Below the pieces are notes generated by a model, which worked only from the letters and a program-made list of their open reading frames with translations, was not told the DNA's origin and searched no databases. A stretch of 64,000 nucleotides of DNA from Candidatus Methylomicrobium oryzae (lineage in GTDB: Bacteria; Pseudomonadota; Gammaproteobacteria; Methylococcales; Methylomonadaceae), in assembly GCF_016745425.1 (NCBI RefSeq), contig NZ_JAERVK010000001.1, positions 124,001-188,000 on the forward strand, written 5' to 3'. Below, piece after piece: positions 30,838 through 40,675 of this stretch. The translations under genes were made by a program, and so were the position numbers. Within the stretch, counting starts at the first letter, position 1. The number at the start of each line of letters is the position of its first letter.

Positions 30838-32085
30838 TTAAGGAATCAACCGCTCTCCGGCCCATAATTGCTCGATCGACTCCCGCGCCCGGACCAAGTG
30901 GATTTGAGCCCCGTCGACCAGCACTTCGGCCACGCGCGGGCGCGAGTTGTAATTCGAGCTCATGGTGAAGCCATAGGCCCCTGCCGAGCGTATCGCCAGC
31001 AGATCGTTTTCGCACACGCGAAGCGGCCGGGCTTTGCCCAAAAAGTCGCCGGTTTCGCAGACCGGGCCGACGACGTCCCAAGTCTGCTCATCGGCCCGGC
31101 TGTGCAGATGCACCGGAATGATATTCTGCCAGGCGCTATACAGCGACGGACGGACCAGATCGTTCATCGCCGCATCGACGATCGCGAAGTTTTTGTGTTC
31201 GGTCGTTTTCAGGTACTCGACGCGCGTGATCAGGATACCGGCGTTGCCGACGATCGCGCGGCCCGGTTCGAGCAGGATCTCGAAGTCGGAATTGCCGAGG
31301 CGCTGCAGGATGGCATGAATGTAGTCGGCCGGTTCCGGCGGTTGTTCGTCCTTATAGCGGATGCCGAGGCCGCCGCCGAGGTCCAGGTGATGCAGTTCGA
31401 TCCCTTCCGCCTTCAGCGCGGTAACCAGTTCGAGAATACGGTCCAACGCATCCAGGAACGGCCGGCTGTCGGTCAACTGGGATCCGATATGGCAATCGAT
31501 GCCGATGATCCGGATGTTCGGCATCTGTGCCGCGCGGCGGTATTCGCCGATCGCCTGTTCGAAGGCGATCCCGAATTTGTTTTCCTTCAGGCCGGTCGAA
31601 ATATACGGGTGCGTGTTCGCATCGACGTTCGGATTGACCCGGAACGACACCGGCGCGATCACGCCGAGTTGGCCTGCCAGCCGGTTGATCCGGTCGAGTT
31701 CACTGGCGACCTCGATGTTGAAGCAGCGGATGCCGGTCTTCAGGGCCGCAATGATTTCGTCCTCGCGCTTGCCGACGCCGGAAAACACGATCTTGTCCGG
31801 CGCGCCGCCGGCGGCGATTACGCGCTGCATTTCGCCGAGCGAAACGATATCGAAACCGGAGCCGAGACGGGCCAAGAGATTCAACAAGGCGATGTTCGAA
31901 TTGGCTTTTACCGCATAGCAGATCAAATGCGGGTAGGCCCCGAAGGCGCTGTCGAATGCGCGCCAATGCGTTTCGAGCGCTGCCCGGGAATAGACATAGC
32001 AGGGCGTTCCGTACTGTTTGGCGATCTGTTCGACGGGCACCTCTTCGGCGAAGAGTTCATCGTTCCGGTAATTGAAATAATCCAT
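30838..32085 (-). CDS. lysA: Diaminopimelate decarboxylase
   Basis: A 415-residue PLP enzyme that decarboxylates meso-diaminopimelate to lysine. The PLP lysine is in CYAVKANSNIALL; other blocks are HCHIGSQLTD-like DCHIGSQLTDSRPFLDAL, the glycine-rich LDLGGGLGIRY, EPGRAIVGNAGIL and the active-site Cys in GPVCETGDFLG. It follows lptM by 2 nt. Confidence 0.96.
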   Translation of the reverse strand: MDYFNYRNDELFAEEVPVEQIAKQYGTPCYVYSRAALETHWRAFDSAFGAYPHLICYAVKANSNIALLNLLARLGSGFDIVSLGEMQRVIAAGGAPDKIVFSGVGKREDEIIAALKTGIRCFNIEVASELDRINRLAGQLGVIAPVSFRVNPNVDANTHPYISTGLKENKFGIAFEQAIGEYRRAAQMPNIRIIGIDCHIGSQLTDSRPFLDALDRILELVTALKAEGIELHHLDLGGGLGIRYKDEQPPEPADYIHAILQRLGNSDFEILLEPGRAIVGNAGILITRVEYLKTTEHKNFAIVDAAMNDLVRPSLYSAWQNIIPVHLHSRADEQTWDVVGPVCETGDFLGKARPLRVCENDLLAIRSAGAYGFTMSSNYNSRPRVAEVLVDGAQIHLVRARESIEQLWAGERLIP

Positions 32086-32087
32086 CT

Positions 32088-32342
32088 TTATTCTGGGTGG
32101 TTCTCTGTTGGGGAATCGTTTTCTTTGGCTTCGGGCTTGGCCGGTTTCGGCGGCGCGGCGTCGACCGGCGCGGGCGTCTCGTCGATATCGCGCTCCGGAA
32201 TCGGCGAGCGGGGCTCTTCATTCTCGGGCGATACCTTGAGTCCGGGCGGCGGATGGCCCGGTAGATACAGCGGCCCGGGTTGGCCGCAGCCGGCAAGTCC
32301 GAGTACCGCCGGCAGTAAAAGGCAAGGGAGACTGATCTTCAT
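32088..32342 (-). CDS. lptM: LptM (YifL)-like small lipoprotein
   Basis: An 84-residue lipoprotein. Signal MKISLPCLLLPAVLGLAGC, then the family signature GCGQPGPLYLP and a long proline/acidic tail. In E. coli LptM helps the LptDE lipopolysaccharide translocon mature by supporting disulfide formation in LptD. The position directly before lysA-dapF is the same as in many gammaproteobacteria. The ATG at 32342 is chosen because it gives the lipoprotein signal; the frame is open 15 codons further. Confidence 0.85.
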   Translation of the reverse strand: MKISLPCLLLPAVLGLAGCGQPGPLYLPGHPPPGLKVSPENEEPRSPIPERDIDETPAPVDAAPPKPAKPEAKENDSPTENHPE

Positions 32343-32759
32343 AACCGTCTTTGAAGGTGGGCGGCCGAGGCCGGGCAAAACGCACATGATAAGCCGAAAC
32401 CGGTCCGCTTAGAAAGCCGTTACCGAGTTCGATTTGAAATTGACCCAGGCCTTTTTCGCCAAAAGGTAATGGCAGTTCATTCGGTGTTTGATACTTGAGC
32501 AGCGCATAAAAAATCGCACCGGCAATCGCGCGGGTCCCGTCAGTCCGATACCGGTGCTGAAAATCAGGGCCTCCCCGGAAGCGCAGCGGTTTTCCAGTTC
32601 TTGTCTTGCGGCGGCATCGGGATGGTGCACGGGGCTGCTCATCGCGGTGCGAAGAGGCGGAAAATCAAAAAGAGCCGGCATAGGATAACATATTGTTAAA
32701 TAAGCAATCATAAACTGGTATAGTGCGCACTTTTTGTAGAATTTTTTAAGGAGCGGGCT
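32343..32759. other. Intergenic region where cyaY is usual; one doubtful ORF
   Basis: In many gammaproteobacteria cyaY (frataxin) diverges here from lptM; no cyaY is present. A minus-strand frame at 32409-32711 (100 codons, containing SSPVHHPDAAARQELENRC and FFMRCSSIKHRMNCHYLL) has no relative I can name and no clear ribosome-binding site; coding probability is low. A TATAGT element lies near 32720-32725, just before the TauE gene. Confidence 0.35.
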
Positions 32760-33572
32760 TTGTTGAGCACGGGATATATCGTTTCGGGTTTCTCGGTGGG
32801 GTTACTGGTCGGAGTGACAGGCGTCGGGGGCGGTTCGCTGATGACGCCATTATTGGTTTTCCTGTTCGGCTTCAAGCCGGCGGTGGCGGTCGGTACCGAC
32901 CTTTTGTTCGCGGCCATCACCAAGACCGGCGGCGTCTGGGTGCACCACGGCAAGCATAATTCGGTCGAGTGGAAAATTGTCGGTTTGCTGGCGTTGGGCA
33001 GTCTGCCCTGCGCGCTCGGAACGCTCTATGTGCTGCAGCAGCTGCACGTGACCGGCAAGGAAATCGGCCATGTGATCACCTATTCGCTGGGTATCGCGCT
33101 GATTTTGACTGCTTGCGCCTTGCTGGTGCGCAGCATCCTGATGAACAAAGCCCAAAAGGCCGGCCTGATTGACGACGATCACAGCACCGAGTCCAATGCG
33201 GCCCGCTTTCCGCGTCTTCACGTTCCGGCCACGGTGCTGACCGGCGCTGTGCTCGGCGTGCTGGTCACGCTGTCGTCGGTCGGCGCCGGCGCTTTGGGCA
33301 CGGTGGCGCTGCTGTTTCTGTATCCGAAGATGACGACGCTGAAAGTGGTCGGCACCGATCTTGCGCATGCGATCCCGCTGACCGCCGTTGCAGGACTCGG
33401 GCACTGGAGTATCGGCAATGTCGATTTGGCATTACTGGGCAGTTTGCTGGTCGGGTCGCTGCCGGGCATCTGGATCGGCAGCCATTTGAGCGCGAAGATT
33501 CCGGAACGCTTCTTGCGTCCCGTGCTGGCGGCAGTACTGTTGCTGATCGGTCTCAAATTCGTCTTTCAGTAA
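32760..33572 (+). CDS. TauE/SafE family sulfite/anion exporter
   Basis: A 270-residue membrane protein with about eight helices in two halves. The first half begins GFSVGLLVGVTGVGGGSLMT and has AVAVGTDLLFAAITKTGG; the second half repeats the pattern in LGVLVTLSSVGAGALGTVALL and VVGTDLAHAIPLTAVAG. The family moves sulfite, sulfonates or related anions; the substrate here is unknown. A TTG start at 32760 lies 6 nt after AAGGAG; a second TTG follows directly. Confidence 0.88.
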   Translation: MLSTGYIVSGFSVGLLVGVTGVGGGSLMTPLLVFLFGFKPAVAVGTDLLFAAITKTGGVWVHHGKHNSVEWKIVGLLALGSLPCALGTLYVLQQLHVTGKEIGHVITYSLGIALILTACALLVRSILMNKAQKAGLIDDDHSTESNAARFPRLHVPATVLTGAVLGVLVTLSSVGAGALGTVALLFLYPKMTTLKVVGTDLAHAIPLTAVAGLGHWSIGNVDLALLGSLLVGSLPGIWIGSHLSAKIPERFLRPVLAAVLLLIGLKFVFQ

Positions 33573-33610
33573 AGACGCGCGCGGGGCATGCTTCGCCAGA
33601 AGTTTTGCAC

Positions 33611-36397
33611 CTAAACGCGGAGGGCTATGGTCAGCAATTTGCGCAGTTCCTCAAAAATCAGCACCGACGAGGCAACAGCCGCCGCGATAAGCCAGTCGCC
33701 GGCGGACAACGGCGAGGTATGGAATACCCGCTGTGCCGGAGGCCAGTGGATTGACAGAACCTGCAGCAGGCACACGCCGAACAGCGACAGCCAGAGCATC
33801 TTGTTCGCGAAAAAATGCCCCTGGAAGGCAGTACCCTTCTCGGAACGGGCATTGAATACGTTGAAAACTTGAAACAGCACGAAAGTCGTAAAAGCCAAGG
33901 CCTTCGCATGCTCGGCATCGCTGCCGGGCTGGGCATAGAATAAAACGCCCAAGGTGCCTGCCGCCATGGTTAGGCCGTAAGTGAACAGGTTGCCGAAGCG
34001 GCGCAGCGAGAGAATCCGCGCTTCGGCGAGACGCGGCGCCTCGGACATCGTATCCGGACGGCCGGGGTCGACGCTGAGCGACATGGCCGGCGGCCCGTCC
34101 ATGATGATGTTGATCCACAACAGCTGCACCGCACTGAAAGGGGATGGCAGGCCGAACAGCTGGGCGCCGGTCACGGTCAGGATCGCGCCGATGTTGGTCG
34201 AAAGCTGGAAACGGATGAATTTGACCATATTCTCGTAAATGTGGCGGCCCTCCTTGACTGCTTTCACGATCGTAGCGAAATTGTCGTCGGTCAGAATCAT
34301 CGTCGCGGCTTCCTGCGCGACATGGGTTCCGGTCACTCCCATCGCGATGCCGATGTCGGCGATTTTCAGCGCCGGCGCGTCGTTGACGCCGTCGCCGGTC
34401 ATCGCCACGATATGGCCTTGCGCTTTCAATGCTTGAATGATCCGGACTTTCTGCTCCGGGGCGGTGCGGGCGAAAACGCCGATGCCAGCAATATGTTCCG
34501 CAAGCCGGCGTTCGTCCATGGCGGCCAGTTCCCGCCCTTCCAGTACTTGGCCTTCCAGCCCCAGTTCGCGGGCGATTGCCCCGGCGGTGACCTTTTGGTC
34601 GCCGGTGATCATTTTGACTTGGATGCCGGCTTTCCGGCATTGCCCGATTGCGGCGCGGGCTTCGGCGCGAGGCGGATCCATCAGGCCGACCAGGCCGATG
34701 AACGTCAGTTCATTCAGGTAACCGAACAGGTCCCGGTTCGCAGCGAATTCGGCGGCGGGCAGCGTTCGGGACGCCACGCCCAGCACCCGGAGTCCGGCTT
34801 CGGCCATGCCGTCGTTCTGCCGCATCGCCCGATGGCGCTCAAGCGGTACGGTATCTCCGTTGCCGTCTACCGCGTCGCGGCAGCGGTCGAGTAAAACTTC
34901 CGGCGCACCTTTGACGTAAAGATGGATCTCATCGTCCAGGCGATGAAAAGTCGCCATGAATTTATGGTGGGCATCGAACGGAATTTCCGCAATGCGCGGC
35001 TGCTGGTGCAGGGCCTGGAGCTGATCGATTCCGCCTTTGGCGGCAAGCACTAGCAAGGCGCCTTCCATCGGATCGCCGATTACCCGCCGCTCCCGTAAAT
35101 GGCTGTTGTTGCACAGGGCCACCGGCAGCAGCAGACGTGCCATATTGACGGGCAGGGCGGCTCCGGAAAGTGGAAAAATGCCACCCTCGATCGCGTAGCC
35201 ATTGCCGGTGACACGAAACAGTTGATCCTTGAAAAACAGCGAACGGACGGTCATCTGGTTGACGGTCAACGTGCCGGTCTTATCGCTGCAGATGACGGTG
35301 GTGCAGCCCAGGGTTTCGACCGCGGCCAGACGCTTGACGATAGCATGATTGCGGGCCATCCGGCGCAGTCCGAGCGCCAGGGTGACGGTCACGACAGTCG
35401 GCAGGCCTTCCGGAATCGATGCGACTGCCAGCGCAATCGCAGTGAAGACGGTTTGAATCAGCGGTTCGCCGCGCAGCAGGGCGCTGCCGAATAAGACGAG
35501 GATGATCGTCACCGCGATCAACGCCAGGCTCTTGCCCAGGCTGTTTAGCTGGGACTGCAGCGGCGTCTCGCCGTCTTGCTGTTCCGCGAGCAGGTCCGCC
35601 AGACGGCCGATCTCGGTCGCCATGCCGGTTGCGGTCACCACCATTTCGGCATGTCCCCGCGTGACGGTCGTGTTCATGAACAGCTGATTGCTCCGTTCGG
35701 CGACCGGCAATTCGGCTTGGGGCAGCGCTTCGACTTGTTTGGCTACCGGCGCCGATTCGCCCGTCAACGGGGATTCATCGATTTCGAGCAGATTCGCGCT
35801 GATCAGGCGGCCGTCGGCAGGGATTTTATCGCCGGCATGCAGGATTACGATATCGCCCGGTACGATTTCGGTCGACGGTATTTCGAAACTGTAGCCTTCG
35901 CGACGGATTTTGGCCTGTAGGGCGAGCATCTTTTTCAGCGCGGCCAGCGATTTTTCGGCCTGAAACTCCTGCGAAAACCCAAGTACCGCATTGATCAGCA
36001 CGACGATCAGGATCACGATTCCGTCGAGCACGTCGCCGATCGCGGCCGCCAGTAGGGCGGCGATAAACAGCACGATGATCAGCAGGCTCTTAAACTGGGC
36101 CAGGAACTTGATCCAGACGGGGCGGGCCGGCGCTTCGGCCAGCCGGTTCGGCCCGAGTTTTTCGATACGGCGCGCCGCTTCCTCTCGGCTTAAGCCGGGG
36201 CCCGGCATTACCCCCAGTTTTTCCAGTGCCTGTCCCGGGCTCAAGCAGTGCCAGCCAACTTCGGGCTCGGCCGTTTCGGCAAGCGGGGAAAATTGCGTGG
36301 GGCGGCGGTACAGGCTTGCGGTCAACTGCAGGCACAACAGGATGCCTGTGACCAGGAAGGTGATGAGCAATAGGATCAGCGCTAAATCGGGCCGCAT
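33611..36397 (-). CDS. P2A-type cation ATPase, SPCA/PMR1-like (Ca2+/Mn2+)
   Basis: A 928-residue P-type ATPase. An extra N-terminal membrane helix (residues about 5-28) precedes the cation-ATPase N domain. The usual motifs follow: LTGES in the actuator domain, phosphorylation site CSDKTGTLT, KGAPE in the nucleotide domain, MITGD and TGDGVNDAPALK in the P domain. Ion-site residues point to calcium/manganese: VASIPEGLP in helix 4 and NIIMDGPPA in helix 6, the latter like secretory-pathway SPCA/PMR1 pumps and unlike SERCA. It probably exports Ca2+ or Mn2+ from the cytoplasm. It is divergent from the hybrid kinase gene. Confidence 0.88.
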   Translation of the reverse strand: MRPDLALILLLITFLVTGILLCLQLTASLYRRPTQFSPLAETAEPEVGWHCLSPGQALEKLGVMPGPGLSREEAARRIEKLGPNRLAEAPARPVWIKFLAQFKSLLIIVLFIAALLAAAIGDVLDGIVILIVVLINAVLGFSQEFQAEKSLAALKKMLALQAKIRREGYSFEIPSTEIVPGDIVILHAGDKIPADGRLISANLLEIDESPLTGESAPVAKQVEALPQAELPVAERSNQLFMNTTVTRGHAEMVVTATGMATEIGRLADLLAEQQDGETPLQSQLNSLGKSLALIAVTIILVLFGSALLRGEPLIQTVFTAIALAVASIPEGLPTVVTVTLALGLRRMARNHAIVKRLAAVETLGCTTVICSDKTGTLTVNQMTVRSLFFKDQLFRVTGNGYAIEGGIFPLSGAALPVNMARLLLPVALCNNSHLRERRVIGDPMEGALLVLAAKGGIDQLQALHQQPRIAEIPFDAHHKFMATFHRLDDEIHLYVKGAPEVLLDRCRDAVDGNGDTVPLERHRAMRQNDGMAEAGLRVLGVASRTLPAAEFAANRDLFGYLNELTFIGLVGLMDPPRAEARAAIGQCRKAGIQVKMITGDQKVTAGAIARELGLEGQVLEGRELAAMDERRLAEHIAGIGVFARTAPEQKVRIIQALKAQGHIVAMTGDGVNDAPALKIADIGIAMGVTGTHVAQEAATMILTDDNFATIVKAVKEGRHIYENMVKFIRFQLSTNIGAILTVTGAQLFGLPSPFSAVQLLWINIIMDGPPAMSLSVDPGRPDTMSEAPRLAEARILSLRRFGNLFTYGLTMAAGTLGVLFYAQPGSDAEHAKALAFTTFVLFQVFNVFNARSEKGTAFQGHFFANKMLWLSLFGVCLLQVLSIHWPPAQRVFHTSPLSAGDWLIAAAVASSVLIFEELRKLLTIALRV

Positions 36398-36601
36398 GCA
36401 ATATTGGAAAATTAAAATGATGAAGCTTAAGACAGCTTAGGCACAAAGGTTACCCGATTTTCCGGCCGTTGAGGACCAACCGGTTGCCGGAACGAGCGAG
36501 CTCCAGTCAGCAATTAAAGGGGCGCAGGTTGAAATCGATCGCGTGCAACGATGATAGAATGATACCCGGATTTATAATCTTTTGGGACCGCCCTGTCGAT
36601 A

Positions 36602-39187
36602 ATGAACGATTTATTCCTGATGCGCGTGTTGAACTATCTTTTTATCGTGATCGTTCTGGCGCTCATCTATTTCGGCTTCGGCGTCCTGGGCCAACTGTTG
36701 AATGCGACGTCGGGCCATGCAGGTATGCTGGGGCCTTCGGCCGGCATCGCGCTGGCGGCATTGCTGCTGCTCGGCAAGCGCAAATGGCCGAGCGTGTTTC
36801 TCGGCAATTTTGCGATCAGCGCCTTTGTTTATGATTTCGGCTTCGACGGACCGTTGCTCACCGTGTGTGCGGCAAACGCTGTCGGTGCCTCACTCAGCGC
36901 GCTGCTGGGCTGTGTCCTCATCGAGAAGTTCGTCGGTTTTCCGAATCCTTTGATCGAGGACCGCTGTGTGATGCTGTTCATGCTGCTCGGCGGTCCGGTC
37001 GCTTGCCTGGTTACTCCCGCCGTGGGAGTGACGGCATTGTATCAGGCGGGGATGATCGGGGCCGCGCAGTTGTTTCCGCATTGGTTCTCTTGGTGGATCG
37101 GCGACATGATGGGCGTGCTGGTATTTACGCCGATCATCTTGATCGCCTATGGGGAGCCGCGGGCAGTCTGGCGGGAACGCCGCTATTCGGTCGGTTTGCC
37201 GTTGATTGCGACTTTTGCGCTGGTGATCGTCCTATACCTCTATGTCAGACAGTTGGAGGCGGAGCAGCAGCGCCAGGAATTTCACGATCAAACCGTCACT
37301 TTATCCCAGGCGATTGTCAACCGTTTGCAGGGAGCTATCCATTCGGCCGATACGGTGCGCAATTTTTTTTACGGTTCCCGCCGTGTCGAACAAGAGGAGT
37401 TCCTTTTATTCACTCGGCAAACGCTGGGGCCGTTTCCCGAAATCAAATCGACGAATTGGGTTAAACTTGTCGGCGGCGGCAGAATCAATCTGGAATTCAC
37501 GTCGTTGCTGAATCAATACACCGATAATACGGGAACTGCCCAGCATCCGTTGCCGCCTGCTCTCAAAAACTTTTTCAAGAACAATCGTCAGATAAAGGAA
37601 AAAGACCTGTATCTTACTGCGGAAAACGGGCAAATTACCGTACTTACTCCGGTTTTTGCCCGGGAACCGGATAAGGGTGACGGAAGTTTTTTGGGGCTCG
37701 TTTCGACCACCTTGTCGATGGCCGATGCCGTGTATTTTTCGACCCGCGCCCTGAAAAAAACGTGCTGTTTTCTTTCGATCGGAGTGGAGGATCGGGAAAC
37801 CGGAACCCCCAACCTGATTTATTCGAACTTGCCGACCGCTTTTCCTCACGCGAAAGCGTCCGTGCAATTTTCGAAGGATGTTGCGGGGTATCAGTGGCTG
37901 CTGTCTTTCTATGATGCCAGAACCGACTATCAGCCCCATTGGCCGGTCTGGATCGTGCTGATCAGCGGCTTGCTGTTCACCAGTCTGTTGGGCGCCTGTC
38001 TGTTAATGCTGACCGGGCGTTTCTTTCGGACCGAGTCCCTGATCAAGGAGCGCACCGAAGAGCTGCTGAGGGCTAAAATTGCGGCGGAAGCGGCGAACGA
38101 GTCGAAAAGCCGGTTTTTGGCGAACATCAGCCACGAGCTCCGGACCCCGTTGAATGCGATACTGGGCTTTTCGCAATTGCTGCTGAAGAAACGCAGATTC
38201 CCGAAGGAAGATTACGAGCAGATCAATACGATCAAGCAATGCAGCAATCATTTGCTGGAACTGATCACCGGAATTCTGGATCTTGCCTCGATCGAATCGA
38301 ACAAAATCCGAACCGACATCAAGGTCTTCGATAGTCATAAACTCTTGAAGAATATCGTCGAAATTTGCCGGTTGAGCGCCGAAGCCAAGCAGCTTGAGCT
38401 CGACGTTAACGGCTTGCCGATTCCGCGCCTGCTGATGGGGGATCAAAAGCGCATTCGCCAGGTGATTGTGAATCTGCTCGATAATGCGATCAAATATACG
38501 GAAAAGGGCCGGGTGACCTTGACCTCGAATTATTTCGACGGCTGCTGGCGAATTACGATCGAAGACACCGGCTGCGGGATCGCCGAACAGGATCTGGAAG
38601 CGATCTTTACGCCTTTCAAGCAACTGAACGAGGACGGGTTCATGCGGCCCGGTCTCGGGCTGGGCTTGGCGATTACCCGCGAATTGATCCACATCATGGG
38701 CGGTACGATCAGGGTTACCAGCAAGCCCGGCGTCGGCAGTATTTTTTCGGTGTCGCTGCCCCTGCGGAGCACGCGGGATGAACAATCGGCCGAACAGGCC
38801 AAGCCGCCTGCCCGGCAGCCGCTTGACGGGCCGCTCCGGGTACTGATCGCGGATGACAGCCAGATTAACCTGATGCTGCTGGCCAATTTGCTGGAGCTGG
38901 AAGGCTGCAGCGTCGATGCGGTCGTGAACGGGCGGGAGGCGGTGGCGATGATCCAGCGGAACGACTACCGGCTGGCGCTGGTCGACTTGAACATGCCGGT
39001 GATGTCGGGGCTTGAGTTATTGATGATCGTCAAAGGCCAGGGCAAGCCGCTCAAGATGGTGGCGGTCAGCGCCTATGCGGAAGAAAGCCGGATCAACGAT
39101 GCGCTGGCGGCCGGCTTCGACGGCTATCTGACCAAACCGATCCACGATGAAGAATTGACCGCCTTGCTGAACTCGGTGCGAGGGTAA
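36602..39187 (+). CDS. MASE1-domain hybrid sensor histidine kinase
   Basis: An 861-residue membrane kinase. Residues 1-215 form a MASE1-like sensor of about eight helices. A periplasmic CHASE-like domain follows (about 220-435), then one more helix, a HisKA domain with the phospho-acceptor in ANISHELRTPLNAILGFS, a HATPase domain with N box VNLLDNAIKYTEKG and G boxes DTGCGIAEQD and GLGLGLAITREL, and a C-terminal receiver domain with the phospho-acceptor Asp in LALVDLNMPVMSGLELL. No response regulator or HPt gene is adjacent, so it is an orphan; its signal is unknown. Confidence 0.92.
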   Translation: MNDLFLMRVLNYLFIVIVLALIYFGFGVLGQLLNATSGHAGMLGPSAGIALAALLLLGKRKWPSVFLGNFAISAFVYDFGFDGPLLTVCAANAVGASLSALLGCVLIEKFVGFPNPLIEDRCVMLFMLLGGPVACLVTPAVGVTALYQAGMIGAAQLFPHWFSWWIGDMMGVLVFTPIILIAYGEPRAVWRERRYSVGLPLIATFALVIVLYLYVRQLEAEQQRQEFHDQTVTLSQAIVNRLQGAIHSADTVRNFFYGSRRVEQEEFLLFTRQTLGPFPEIKSTNWVKLVGGGRINLEFTSLLNQYTDNTGTAQHPLPPALKNFFKNNRQIKEKDLYLTAENGQITVLTPVFAREPDKGDGSFLGLVSTTLSMADAVYFSTRALKKTCCFLSIGVEDRETGTPNLIYSNLPTAFPHAKASVQFSKDVAGYQWLLSFYDARTDYQPHWPVWIVLISGLLFTSLLGACLLMLTGRFFRTESLIKERTEELLRAKIAAEAANESKSRFLANISHELRTPLNAILGFSQLLLKKRRFPKEDYEQINTIKQCSNHLLELITGILDLASIESNKIRTDIKVFDSHKLLKNIVEICRLSAEAKQLELDVNGLPIPRLLMGDQKRIRQVIVNLLDNAIKYTEKGRVTLTSNYFDGCWRITIEDTGCGIAEQDLEAIFTPFKQLNEDGFMRPGLGLGLAITRELIHIMGGTIRVTSKPGVGSIFSVSLPLRSTRDEQSAEQAKPPARQPLDGPLRVLIADDSQINLMLLANLLELEGCSVDAVVNGREAVAMIQRNDYRLALVDLNMPVMSGLELLMIVKGQGKPLKMVAVSAYAEESRINDALAAGFDGYLTKPIHDEELTALLNSVRG

Positions 39188-39228
39188 TCGGCAAGGCGCT
39201 TAAGGTAAGGAAAAAATTGGTAGGAGCT

Positions 39229-39552
39229 TTATACGCTGAAGCTCTCTCCGCAGCCGCAGGTCGCTTTCACGTTGGGGTTGTTGAACCGGAACGCTTCATT
39301 GATGCCTTCGCGGCGGTAATCGAGTTCCATGCCGTCGATATAGGGCAAATCCTCCTGCTTTACAATCAGTTTGACCCCGTGTTCCTCGAAGACCGTTTCA
39401 TCCTCCTGAAGCTGGTCGGCGTATTCGAGGGCATAGGCATAGCCCGAGCAGCCTGATTTTTTGACGCCGAGCTTCAGTCCGATGCCCTTGCCGCGTTTTT
39501 CGAGCTGTTTTTTGATCTGTGAAGCCGCTTTTTCGGTGAGTATGATTGCCAT
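39229..39552 (-). CDS. iscA: Iron-sulfur cluster assembly protein IscA
   Basis: A 107-residue A-type carrier. The three conserved cysteines are present: one in [14 protein letters not shown] and two in CGCGESF near the C-terminus. It delivers iron or [4Fe-4S] clusters to target proteins. It lies 7 nt after iscS, with no iscU in between. Confidence 0.93.
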   Translation of the reverse strand: MAIILTEKAASQIKKQLEKRGKGIGLKLGVKKSGCSGYAYALEYADQLQEDETVFEEHGVKLIVKQEDLPYIDGMELDYRREGINEAFRFNNPNVKATCGCGESFSV

Positions 39553-39559
39553 GCGTTTT

Positions 39560-40675
39560 TTATCCTTCCTGGCTGACCAGGGTTTTCAATATTTCGATAA
39601 ATCGGGTTATTTGCTCCGGCGTGTTGGAGCTTCCCAAGCTGATCCGGATCGCGCTGCGCGCCAGTGCCGGATCGATGCCCATCGCGGTCAGTACGTAGCT
39701 GGGTTCCTTGCCGCCGCTCGCGCAGGCGGAGCCGCTGGAAACCGCGATGCCGTGCCGGTCGAGCTTCATTAGCAGCATTTCGCCGTCGACATCCGGCAGC
39801 CCGAACTGTACCGTGTTCGGCAAGCGGGGCGCGTTTTCGGAAAAAATACATAGCCCCGAAATCGACCGAAGCCCGGCTTCCAGTTGGATTTTCAAGCCGG
39901 CTAGCCGTTCGCTGCGTTGGGCAAGTTCGGCCTTCGCTAGTTCCGCCGCTTTCCCGAAGCCGACAATCGCGGCCACGTTTTCGGTTCCGGAGCGGTAATT
40001 TTGTTCCTGCCCGCCGCCCAGCAGCAGCGGCGAGAGTCTGGCGCCTTTCTCGAAAATCAATGCACCGGCGCCTTTCGGGCCGTAAAGCTTATGGCTGGAC
40101 AGGGACAGCATTTGAACGCCCAGTGCCTTGAAATCGACCGGAATCTTGCCGGCCGCCTGTACCGCATCGGTGTGCAGTAAAATATTTTGGGACCGCAAGG
40201 GTTCGGCATGGCGCGCGATGTCCTGAATCACGCCGGTTTCGTTATTCGCGAGCATGAGCGAAACCAGCGCCGGTTTTTCAGCGCGGATGATTTCGTCGAG
40301 GGTATCTTGCCGGATTAGGCCGTCAGAGTCGACGCCGAGAATGGACAAGGGATGGCCTTGCCGATGCAAGCGTTCGGCCGGTTCGAGAATGGACGGATGT
40401 TCGATCGCCGAGACGGCGAGGCCGGCTGCAGGTTCGAGGCTGGTCAGCGCCAGATTATTTGCTTCGGTGCCGCCGCTGGTGAAAATGACCTGACTTGCCG
40501 CCACGCCGACCAGTTCGGCGATCTGATGGCGGGCCGTATCGACTGCGGTTCGCGAGAGGCGGCCGAGCTTGTACAGTCCCGAGGCATTTCCGTAAAAGCT
40601 TTTCAGGTAGGGTAGCATCGCTTCCAGCACCCGGGGATCGACCGGGGTGGTCGCGTTATGATCCAGATAGATCAT
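39560..40675 (-). CDS. iscS: IscS/NifS-type cysteine desulfurase
   Basis: A 371-residue PLP enzyme that mobilises sulfur from cysteine for Fe-S cluster and tRNA thiolation. The PLP lysine is in [13 protein letters not shown] and the sulfur-accepting Cys in [10 protein letters not shown]. The length is shorter than the roughly 400 residues of E. coli IscS and the sequence looks closer to the NifS side of the group. The start overlaps the iscR stop by 4 nt (ATGA). Confidence 0.9.
   Translation of the reverse strand: MIYLDHNATTPVDPRVLEAMLPYLKSFYGNASGLYKLGRLSRTAVDTARHQIAELVGVAASQVIFTSGGTEANNLALTSLEPAAGLAVSAIEHPSILEPAERLHRQGHPLSILGVDSDGLIRQDTLDEIIRAEKPALVSLMLANNETGVIQDIARHAEPLRSQNILLHTDAVQAAGKIPVDFKALGVQMLSLSSHKLYGPKGAGALIFEKGARLSPLLLGGGQEQNYRSGTENVAAIVGFGKAAELAKAELAQRSERLAGLKIQLEAGLRSISGLCIFSENAPRLPNTVQFGLPDVDGEMLLMKLDRHGIAVSSGSACASGGKEPSYVLTAMGIDPALARSAIRISLGSSNTPEQITRFIEILKTLVSQEG

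Noticed and set aside
32409-32711. 100-codon minus-strand frame in the place of cyaY
   Set aside because: Not frataxin; no ribosome-binding site and no family; probably chance.
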